From an uncultured Collinsella sp. (GTDB lineage: Bacteria; Actinomycetota; Coriobacteriia; Coriobacteriales; Coriobacteriaceae): 5,847 nucleotides of DNA. The notes beneath the pieces were generated by a model. That model was given only the letters and a program-made list of their open reading frames with translations, ran no database searches and was not told the DNA's origin. The position numbers were made by a program, and so were the translations under genes. Below, piece after piece: positions 1-5,436 of the stretch. Location: positions 1-5,847 of the forward strand of contig CABUVC010000105.1 in NCBI GenBank assembly GCA_902494855.1, given 5' to 3'. Within the stretch, counting starts at the first letter, position 1. Every line of letters starts with the position of its first letter.

Positions 1-8
1 CAGAGCGA

Positions 9-86
9 GCCGCCGGAACAGAAGAAACCCCCGCGCGACCTTTGCGAAGCAAGGGGGAGCGCGGGGGTTTCTTCTGTTCCGGCGGC
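9..86. terminator. Strong bidirectional intrinsic terminator, 28-bp perfect stem
   Basis: Positions 9-36 and 59-86 are perfect reverse complements (28 bp) around a 22-base loop. The inner part of the stem is the GC-rich run CCCCCGCGC/GCGCGGGGG, flanked by AAGAAA on one side and TTTCTT on the other. Read on either strand, a GC-rich hairpin is therefore followed by a T-rich tract, the form of a bidirectional rho-independent terminator. The loop can fold further: 39-45 pairs with 49-54 (one bulged T at 42) around the small GCGAAGC turn at 44-50. The structure lies 28 bases past the prs stop codon, so it should end the prs transcript. It may also end a convergent plus-strand gene lying to the left of the window, which cannot be seen. 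Confidence 0.9.
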
Positions 87-114
87 GATGCGCCGGGTTG
101 CAAGGACGATGCGA

Positions 115-1101
115 CTACAGCGCGAAGTCGCCGCCGACGAGCGTGGAGACGGGCTCCTCGTGGTAAACGGCGGAGATGGCCTGAGCGAACTCCTCGGCGA
201 CCGAGATAGTCTTGATCTTGCCGCCGACCTCGACGGGGATGGCGTCGGTGACGACGCACTCGACGATGGGGGCATCGTTCAGGCGCTCGATGGCCGGACC
301 GGAGAAGATGCCGTGGGTGGCGCAGACGTAGATGTCGCCGGCGCCCATAGCCTTGAGCTCCTTGACGTTGGCGCACAGGGTGCCAGCAGTGTCGATCATG
401 TCGTCGTTGATGATGCAGGTCTTGCCCTTGATGTCACCGATGATGCCCATGACCTCGGCGGCGTTGTGGCGCGGACGGCCCTTGTGGGCGATGGCCAGGT
501 CGCAGCCGAGCATGTCGGACAGCTTCTTGGCGGCCTTGGCGCGACCCACGTCGGGGGAGACGACAACCAGGTTGTCGGTGTCGAAGTGCATGTCGTTGTA
601 GTACTGGCCAAATAGCGGCAGTGCGGACAGGTGGTTAACCGGGATATCGAAGAAGCCCTGGATCTGGCCCTGGTGCAGGTCGAGGGTGATGATGCGGTTG
701 ACGCCGGCACGCTCGAGCAGGTTGGCGACGAGGCGGGCGGTGATGGGCTCGCGCGGGCCGGCCTTGCGGTCCTGGCGGGCATAGCCGTAGTGGGTGATAA
801 CGGCGGTGATGGAGCGGGCGGATGCGCGCTTGGCAGCGTCGGTGGCGATGAGCAGCTCCATGAGCATGTCGTTGACGTTGCCGCCGGCCACGGACTGAAT
901 CAGGAAGACGTCGGCGCCGCGGACGGTCTCGTCGTAGCGGGCGTAAATCTCACCATTGGCGAACTGCTTTAGCGTAAGGCCCGAAAGCTCGACCCCAAGG
1001 TACTCAGCAATCTTCTGAGCGAGGGGACGGTTGGAGGAACCGGAATACACGCGGATGGACTTGCGCATATTCTCCGACTTCTCGGGATCATTAATCGGCA
1101 T
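115..1101 (-). CDS. prs: Ribose-phosphate pyrophosphokinase (PRPP synthase, class I)
   Basis: This 328-residue cytoplasmic enzyme transfers pyrophosphate from ATP to ribose 5-phosphate, giving PRPP for purine, pyrimidine, His, Trp and NAD synthesis. Visible family motifs are FANGEI (47-52) and RQDRK (109-113) for ATP binding, the PRPP-synthase signature DLHQGQIQGFFDIPV (141-155) with metal-binding His143, and the flexible-loop catalytic Lys207 and Arg209 in HKGRPRHN. The PRPP/ribose-phosphate loop is DDMIDTAGT (233-241). Length fits the family (about 310-330). The ATG at 1101 is chosen because AAGGAG (complement of 1109-1114) lies 7 bases upstream; Met12 would also be compatible with the fold but lacks such a site. 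In the catalytic loop the common DKRRPRPN reads HKGRPRHN, keeping the two key basic residues. It lies downstream of glmU in the same direction, a common bacterial pairing, but a terminator separates them. The gene ends in TAG, followed by a strong hairpin. Confidence 0.97.
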   Translation of the reverse strand: MPINDPEKSENMRKSIRVYSGSSNRPLAQKIAEYLGVELSGLTLKQFANGEIYARYDETVRGADVFLIQSVAGGNVNDMLMELLIATDAAKRASARSITAVITHYGYARQDRKAGPREPITARLVANLLERAGVNRIITLDLHQGQIQGFFDIPVNHLSALPLFGQYYNDMHFDTDNLVVVSPDVGRAKAAKKLSDMLGCDLAIAHKGRPRHNAAEVMGIIGDIKGKTCIINDDMIDTAGTLCANVKELKAMGAGDIYVCATHGIFSGPAIERLNDAPIVECVVTDAIPVEVGGKIKTISVAEEFAQAISAVYHEEPVSTLVGGDFAL

Positions 1102-1147
1102 TACCCTTCTCCTTTATACATCGAATGCCATATAGATGCCTTGTTGC

Positions 1148-1153
1148 ATTGTA
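1148..1153 (-). promoter_or_regulatory. Candidate -10 box for prs
   Basis: On the minus strand this reads TACAAT, one mismatch from the TATAAT consensus. It would place transcription start near 1141, giving a leader of about 40 bases before the prs ATG. No convincing -35 hexamer is seen at 16-18 bases spacing (CCCGAT lies at 17), so the assignment rests on the -10 alone. It fits the presence of a glmU terminator just upstream, which implies that prs has its own promoter. Confidence 0.35.
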
Positions 1154-1245
1154 ACCGCGCGGCGGGGTTTATCGGGTCTTGATAACGTCTTTACCGCCAA
1201 CGGACACGAACCGACCACTCATCCGGTTGCGCAGGTCACGATAGA

Positions 1246-1278
1246 AAAAGGAGCCGCCCCCATGGAGCAGCTCCTTTT
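1246..1278 (-). terminator. Intrinsic terminator of glmU
   Basis: The 9-base arms 1246-1254 and 1270-1278 are exact reverse complements with a 15-base loop. On the minus strand the hairpin is AAAAGGAGC...GCTCCTTTT and is followed directly by TCTAT, so the T-run is continuous (TTTTTCT). Part of the loop can pair again (CTCC with GGGG around ATG). It begins 15 bases past the glmU TAA. Read on the plus strand the T-run is shorter (TTTTGTG), so it should act mainly on glmU transcripts. Confidence 0.8.
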
Positions 1279-1293
1279 GTGCTTGGTAAAACG

Positions 1294-2706
1294 TTATACC
1301 TCGTCGTCCTCGTGCAGGCGGCGGCGGTAATCGGCGGCCCAGCCCTCAATATTTACCTGACGGGCGCGGCCCAGACCGAGCGCGTCTGCCGGGACCGGCT
1401 CGGTGATGACGGAGCCGGCGGCCACGAGTGCACCGTCGCCGATCTGGGCGGGCGCGACCATCATGGTGTCGGAGCCAATGAAGGCGTCCTTGCCGATGAC
1501 GGTCTTGTGCTTGTGCACGCCATCGTAGTTGCAGGTGATGGAGCCCGCGCCCACGTTGACGCCGGAGCCCATGGTGGTGTCGCCGATGTAGGACAGGTGG
1601 GGCACCTTGGAACCCTCGCCGATCGTGGACTTCTTGATCTCCACGTGCGTGCCGGCCTTGGATCCGTCGAGCATGTGGGTGCCCGGGCGCAGGTAGGCGC
1701 GCGGGCCGCAGTCGACGCCGTTCTCGATGACGGCCTCGATGGCGATGGTCTCATCGATGGTGCAGCCGCTGCCGACGGTGGTGTCGGTGAGGCGGCTGTT
1801 GGGACCGAGCTGGCACTCCTCGCCCACGGTGACGTGGCCGATCAGGTGCGTCTGCGGCCACACGACGGTATCGCGGCCGATAACGGCATCGGGGCCGATC
1901 CAGGCCTGCGTGGGGTCGATGAAGGTAATGCCCTCGGCCATCCAGTGCTCGTTGATGCGGTCGCGCGCGATGGCGGTGAGCTGTGCGAGCTGGATGCGGC
2001 TGTTGACGCCCAGGCCGTCGCGGTAGTCGTCGCAGTGGAAGATGGAGACAGCCTGGCCGTGGCCCTTGAGGATCTCGAGCATGTCGGGCAGATAGTACTC
2101 GGACTGCGCGTTGTCGTTGCCGATCTCGTTAATGTGGGCGGCGAGCTGCGCGCCGTCAAAGGCGTAGCAGCCGGCGTTGCACTCCAGCAGCGTGGCGGCC
2201 TGCTCGGGCGTGCAGTCCTTCTGCTCGATGATGCGCTCGATCTGACCATCGGCGCCCAGCTTGATGCGGCCGTAGCCGAAAGGATCGGGCGGGGTCATGG
2301 TCATGACGGTGCAGGCGAGCTCGCCGGTGGCGACGGTTTGCGCGAACTTGGCGACGGTGTCGGCGGTGATGAGCGGCAGGTCGCCGTTGAGCACCACGAC
2401 GGGGCCTTGCGTGATGCCACAGGCCTCGAGTGCGACCTTCACGGCGTGACCGGTGCCCAGGCGCTCGGTCTGCTCGACGCACTCGACCTTGGTGGCGCTG
2501 TTGGCGTAGGCGCCGTCGATAAGGGCGCGCATCTCGTCGGCGTGGCTGCCAATGACGACCACGACGCGGCTGCAGCCGGCCTTGATGGTGGCGTCGACGA
2601 TCCACTGGACCATGGGCTTACCCAGGATCTTGTGCGAAACCTTGCAGTGGTTCGACTTCATGCGGGTGCCCTCGCCGGCAGCGAGGATAATTGCGGTTGC
2701 GTCCAT
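1294..2706 (-). CDS. glmU: Bifunctional GlmU: GlcNAc-1-P uridylyltransferase / GlcN-1-P acetyltransferase
   Basis: This 470-residue cytoplasmic enzyme acetylates glucosamine 1-phosphate with acetyl-CoA and then couples the product to UTP, giving UDP-GlcNAc for peptidoglycan and other wall polymers. The N-terminal nucleotidyltransferase domain (about 1-235) shows LAAGEGTRM (8-16), Lys22, NGDLPL with metal-binding Asp109, GYGRI (144-148), and GVN with Asn235. The C-terminal left-handed beta-helix (about 265-455) is made of hexapeptide repeats and carries YLRPG (338-342), catalytic-type His370 in PHLSYIGD, and CNYDG (392-396). Length is close to the usual 450-460. The frame stays open upstream to 2961, but the start at 2706 is chosen because homology begins at MDATAIILAAGEGTR and AGGAG lies 5 bases before it. 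It is followed by its own terminator and then prs. Nothing essential appears to be missing. Confidence 0.97.
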   Translation of the reverse strand: MDATAIILAAGEGTRMKSNHCKVSHKILGKPMVQWIVDATIKAGCSRVVVVIGSHADEMRALIDGAYANSATKVECVEQTERLGTGHAVKVALEACGITQGPVVVLNGDLPLITADTVAKFAQTVATGELACTVMTMTPPDPFGYGRIKLGADGQIERIIEQKDCTPEQAATLLECNAGCYAFDGAQLAAHINEIGNDNAQSEYYLPDMLEILKGHGQAVSIFHCDDYRDGLGVNSRIQLAQLTAIARDRINEHWMAEGITFIDPTQAWIGPDAVIGRDTVVWPQTHLIGHVTVGEECQLGPNSRLTDTTVGSGCTIDETIAIEAVIENGVDCGPRAYLRPGTHMLDGSKAGTHVEIKKSTIGEGSKVPHLSYIGDTTMGSGVNVGAGSITCNYDGVHKHKTVIGKDAFIGSDTMMVAPAQIGDGALVAAGSVITEPVPADALGLGRARQVNIEGWAADYRRRLHEDDEV

Positions 2707-2711
2707 GTGAT

Positions 2712-2716
2712 CTCCT
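2712..2716 (-). promoter_or_regulatory. Ribosome binding site fixing the glmU start
   Basis: On the minus strand this reads AGGAG, 5 bases before the ATG at 2706. It settles the start, since the same frame is open for another 85 codons upstream, reaching into the opposite-strand transporter gene. Confidence 0.75.
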
Positions 2717-2761
2717 GTTACGTTATAGAGACGTGTGTTTGGAAACGATACACGGCGCAAT

Positions 2762-2767
2762 ATGATA
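2762..2767 (-). promoter_or_regulatory. Candidate -10 box for glmU
   Basis: The minus strand reads TATCAT, one mismatch from consensus, about 55 bases upstream of the glmU ATG. There is no good -35 hexamer at the normal distance. A second AT-rich hexamer, TATAAC (complement of 2722-2727), is too close to the ribosome binding site to serve. The call is tentative. Confidence 0.28.
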
Positions 2768-2824
2768 CCGCAGGCATATGACGAGCGCGTAACGATTGAC
2801 GCATTGCCGCCGATGTCGGTGCCG

Positions 2825-2856
2825 TTGACGCGGTGTTTGCGCTGGTTGTGTATGGT
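2825..2856 (+). promoter_or_regulatory. Candidate promoter of the ECF transporter operon
   Basis: TTGACG at 2825-2830 differs from the -35 consensus by one base. A weak -10 follows: TGTATG at 2849-2854 (18-base spacing) or TATGGT at 2851-2856 (20-base spacing). Either would give a leader of about 30 bases before the GTG at 2896. Two more TTGACG copies lie at 2796-2801 and 2872-2877, so the exact promoter is uncertain. No riboswitch-like conserved boxes are recognised in the leader. Confidence 0.28.
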
Positions 2857-2884
2857 GGCGGCGCTGCGGCGTTGACGTTTGAGC

Positions 2885-2890
2885 GAGGGG
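2885..2890 (+). promoter_or_regulatory. Ribosome binding site favouring the GTG start of ecfT
   Basis: GAGGGG lies 5 bases before the GTG at 2896. The alternatives, GTG 2902 and ATG 2911, have this site at 11 and 20 bases, or only a G-run at 2893-2896. The GTG at 2833 has no purine-rich site and would lie upstream of or inside the likely promoter. Confidence 0.45.
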
Positions 2891-2895
2891 ATGGG

Positions 2896-3789
2896 GTGCC
2901 CGTGGATATCATGCGAGAGGAATCGGGCAACGAGCCCGTCGCGGCATTCTCGATGTCGCATCCGGCTGTGCCGGCACTCTATATAGCGCTGACGCTGGGG
3001 CTCACTATGTTCTCGATGCAGCCGGTACTGATTGCGCTGTCACTTGCGGGCGGGCTGGCGTATGGATTTGCGACGCGTGGGGCTGCCCGCACGTTGGGGG
3101 CGCTTCGCTGGCAGCTGCCAGTGATTTTGATTATCGCGCTGGTCAATCCTCTGTTTAGCGCCTCGGGTTCGACGGAGCTGTTCCGTATTGGCATGCGCGC
3201 GGTGTATCTGGAGAGCATGGTATACGGCCTGTGCATGGGCGGGCTGTTTGTGGCGAGCGTGTTGTGGTTTGAGGCGGCGGCATCGATGCTCGAATACGAC
3301 AAGGTACTCGCGCTGCTGGGCAATGCCGCGCCGGTGATTGCGCTCATGATCTCGATGTGCATGAGGCTTATCCCGCAGTTTTTGCGCCGCGGTCGTACGG
3401 TGCTGGCGGTGCAGGATGCGATTGATGTGCCGGGCAGCGCGCCGGCCGACCCCGTGCGTTCGCGTTTGCGGGCATCGAGTGTGTTGATGGGCTGGGGCAT
3501 GGAAGATTCGCTGGAGCGCGCGGACGCGATGCGCTCGCGCGGGTGGGGTGCCGCGACGCGTCGTACGACGTATGCGCGGTATCGACTGGGGCGCAGCGAC
3601 GTTGCCGCGCTGGCTGGGCTTGCGGTGTTTGGTGCCGCCGCGGTGGCGGTGGCATGGACCGCGACAACGCAGTATTCGTTTTATCCGCAGCTCTCGGTGC
3701 CGGCGCCGTGGCGGGGCTATGTCGTGTACGCTGCCTGGATGATGCTGCCTTGCGCGTCGCACGCGATTGATGAGAAGAGGTTTGGCTGA
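2896..3789 (+). CDS. ecfT: ECF transporter transmembrane (T) component
   Basis: This is the membrane coupling subunit of an energy-coupling factor importer: it joins the ATPases to the substrate-binding S protein. From the GTG at 2896 it has 297 residues. The N-terminal HP motif (22-23) precedes hydrophobic segments at about 28-58 and 73-86 (ending in NPLF, 84-87), 109-124, 144-158, 236-255 and 272-287. The cytoplasmic part between them holds MRLIPQF (156-162) and the coupling motif ADAMRSRGWG (209-218), matching the Ala-Arg-Gly coupling-helix motif of EcfT/CbiQ proteins. The first of the two usual coupling motifs is not a clear ARG; VQDAIDVPG (172-180) stands there, and I recall a similar change in clostridial members of this subfamily. 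The start is uncertain (GTG 2896, GTG 2902 or ATG 2911). Its TGA overlaps the ATPase ATG by one base, so the two are probably translationally coupled. Confidence 0.88.
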   Translation: MPVDIMREESGNEPVAAFSMSHPAVPALYIALTLGLTMFSMQPVLIALSLAGGLAYGFATRGAARTLGALRWQLPVILIIALVNPLFSASGSTELFRIGMRAVYLESMVYGLCMGGLFVASVLWFEAAASMLEYDKVLALLGNAAPVIALMISMCMRLIPQFLRRGRTVLAVQDAIDVPGSAPADPVRSRLRASSVLMGWGMEDSLERADAMRSRGWGAATRRTTYARYRLGRSDVAALAGLAVFGAAAVAVAWTATTQYSFYPQLSVPAPWRGYVVYAAWMMLPCASHAIDEKRFG

Positions 3790-5432
3790 TGGCTCGGTTG
3801 GATAGGGGCCCGGTGTCGGGCGCGGCGTGCGGCCCGGATATTCCGGCGATTGAGGTGCAGGGCCTTAGTTTTGCCTATCCCGGGGCCGAGGCACCGGTGC
3901 TCGAGGGGCTTGATTGGCGTGTTCCCCAAGGTGCATTTGCGCTGCTTGTTGGCGGTACCGGTTCGGGCAAGTCGACGCTGCTGTCGCTGCTCAAGCCCGA
4001 GATCGCGCCGGCGGGCGAGCGCACTGGTGATGCGCGCGTGCTGGGCGAGAACGTTGCCGACATGGACGTGCGGGCATCGGCGGAGCGCGTGGGCTATGTG
4101 TTCCAGGATCCCGAGAACCAGATCGTGTGCGAAACCGTGTGGCACGAGATGGCGTTTGGCCTGGAAAACTTGGGGCTAGCACGTGATGAGATGCGCCGTC
4201 GCGTAGCTGAGACCAGCTATTTCTTTGGTCTGGAGGACTGGCTTCATCGCGATACCGATACGCTTTCGGGCGGCCGCAAGCAGCTGCTGTCGCTTGCCGC
4301 CGTCCTGGCGCTGCGTCCGCGTGTGCTGCTACTCGACGAGCCCACGTCTCAGCTCGATCCCGTTGCCGAGAAGAATTTTCTGCACGCGCTGTTTCGCGTG
4401 AACCGTGAGTTGGGCTGCACGGTTGTTGTGGCTACGCATCAACCGCGTCCAATGCTCGAGTATGCGACGTGTGCGTACCGGATTGAGGACGGTCGCGTGC
4501 GCGAGGTGGCGGATATGGCTTCTTTGGGACGCCGAGAATCGTTGTTTTCCGACGACATGTTGGGGTGGGGTGCCGTCCGATGTGCAAAAAACGGAGTATT
4601 CAGCAGGCGTGAGGACAATTTGGGCTCTCTGGAGCCGCCCGGGGACGTATCGAGCGCGAAAAAAAGTTCGGAATTGGACAAATCGTCCGAATTTGTGGCG
4701 CAAACGTCGCTCGAGAACGGCTCGGAAGCCTTCCCGCGCACGGATGGGAGCAGAATACTCCAAAAAATGCACGGCGGGTCGGCTACCACCCTGGCAGGGA
4801 GCTGGTTTCGCTACGATCGCGCGGGCGGTTGGGTGCTGCGCGGGCTCGACGTGGCGTTTTCGGCCGGTGCGGTGCATGCGGTCGTGGGCGGCAACGGATG
4901 CGGTAAGTCGACGATGCTCTCGGTGCTGGCGAAGACCGCCAAGCTGCAGCGCGGCCGCATGGTGCGCGGAGCGGCCTCGGCGGCGCTGCTGCCTCAGAAC
5001 CCCAAAGCATTGCTGGTTGCCGAGACGGTTCACGATGAGCTGATGGAATGGGCCTCGACCTGCGGATATGACGAGAACTTGGCGCGGGAGCGTGCGGCGC
5101 AACTGGGATTGGACGGCCTGGAGACGCGTCACCCCTACGACCTCTCGGGCGGACAGCGCCAGCTGCTCGCGCTGGCAAAGCTGCTGCTGATTGGCCCCGA
5201 GCTGCTGCTGCTTGACGAGCCCACGAAGGGCTTGGACCTGGAGAGCCGCCGCATCATCGCTCGCGCCCTGCGTGACCATGCGAAGGCTGGCGGCACCGTC
5301 ATCATGGCTACGCACGATTTGGACTTTGCCGAGCAGGTCGCCGACGACATCGCCATGATGTTCGATGGCGAGATTGCCTGCATGGAGCCGCCGGCCGACT
5401 TCTTTGCCGACAACGTGTTTTATAGGGCGTGA
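3789..5432 (+). CDS. ECF transporter fused double ABC ATPase (A1-A2)
   Basis: This 547-residue protein holds both ATPase domains of the ECF module in one chain and would power import from the cytoplasmic face. Domain 1 (about 20-245) shows Walker A GGTGSGKST (55-63), the ECF-type Q-loop around Gln106 (QDPENQIV), signature LSGGR (159-163), Walker B LLLDEP with Glu184, and switch His217. Domain 2 (about 334-540) shows Walker A GGNGCGKST (367-375), Gln403 in LPQNPK, signature LSGGQ (452-456), Walker B LLLLDEP with Glu477, and His509. All catalytic residues are present in both halves, so both sites look able to hydrolyse ATP. The ATG at 3789 overlaps the ecfT stop and has AAGAGG 8 bases upstream. 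Residues 265-328, between the domains, are polar, Ser/Glu/Lys-rich and encoded by an inverted-repeat-bounded 189-bp segment. Without it the protein would be about 484 residues, close to ordinary fused ECF ATPases. Confidence 0.93.
   Translation: MARLDRGPVSGAACGPDIPAIEVQGLSFAYPGAEAPVLEGLDWRVPQGAFALLVGGTGSGKSTLLSLLKPEIAPAGERTGDARVLGENVADMDVRASAERVGYVFQDPENQIVCETVWHEMAFGLENLGLARDEMRRRVAETSYFFGLEDWLHRDTDTLSGGRKQLLSLAAVLALRPRVLLLDEPTSQLDPVAEKNFLHALFRVNRELGCTVVVATHQPRPMLEYATCAYRIEDGRVREVADMASLGRRESLFSDDMLGWGAVRCAKNGVFSRREDNLGSLEPPGDVSSAKKSSELDKSSEFVAQTSLENGSEAFPRTDGSRILQKMHGGSATTLAGSWFRYDRAGGWVLRGLDVAFSAGAVHAVVGGNGCGKSTMLSVLAKTAKLQRGRMVRGAASAALLPQNPKALLVAETVHDELMEWASTCGYDENLARERAAQLGLDGLETRHPYDLSGGQRQLLALAKLLLIGPELLLLDEPTKGLDLESRRIIARALRDHAKAGGTVIMATHDLDFAEQVADDIAMMFDGEIACMEPPADFFADNVFYRA
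4583..4771. repeat. 189-bp inverted-repeat-bounded element inside the ATPase gene
   Basis: The ends are 22-base imperfect inverted repeats: TGCA, six bases (AAAAAC on the left, A-run on the right), then a perfect 9-base core GGAGTATTC (4593-4601) matched by GAATACTCC (4753-4761), then A and GC. Fifteen of 22 positions match. Inside are a stem 4672-4679/4685-4693 (AATTGGAC with GTCCGAATT, one bulge), a small stem 4623-4627/4632-4636 (GGCTC/GAGCC), the near-palindrome GGAAGCCTTCC at 4724-4734 and A-runs of 6, 7 and 6. GC content is about 54 percent by hand count. The length is 63 codons and the reading frame is kept, so removal would rejoin Arg264-Cys directly to Gly-Gly-Ser. No target-site duplication is evident. 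It resembles a MITE- or REP-like unit without its own transposase. Chance symmetry in a linker is the alternative. Confidence 0.55.
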
Positions 5433-5436
5433 TGGG

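Noticed and set aside
88..615. Plus-strand open frame opposite the end of prs
   Set aside because: It is antisense to strongly conserved prs, has a biased Asp/Gly/Val composition, and begins at the edge of the terminator.
1279..2781. 500-codon plus-strand open frame covering all of glmU
   Set aside because: It is the antisense shadow of glmU. Its translation is a low-complexity run of Gly, Asp, Val, Ala and His, as expected from the complement of high-GC third positions, and it lacks a ribosome binding site or recognisable domain.
2707..2895. Cobalamin or other riboswitch upstream of the transporter operon
   Set aside because: I looked for a B12-box-like GCCACTG and for an extended paired leader and found neither. 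The likely leader of about 30 bases is too short.
2707..2961. N-terminal extension of GlmU by 85 residues
   Set aside because: The frame is open, but the extra residues are not GlmU-like and would overlap the divergent transporter gene. A good ribosome binding site precedes the ATG at 2706.
4583..4771. Reading the interdomain repeat as a frameshift or pseudogene scar
   Set aside because: The frame is intact, both ATPase halves keep every catalytic motif, and the next gene is coupled closely, so the gene appears functional.
4329..5315. 328-codon minus-strand open frame opposite the ATPase gene
   Set aside because: The strand is fully used by a convincing double ATPase with all motifs. The antisense product is Arg/Gln/His-rich without a domain. 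Only its passage through the 189-bp element is noted as a finding.
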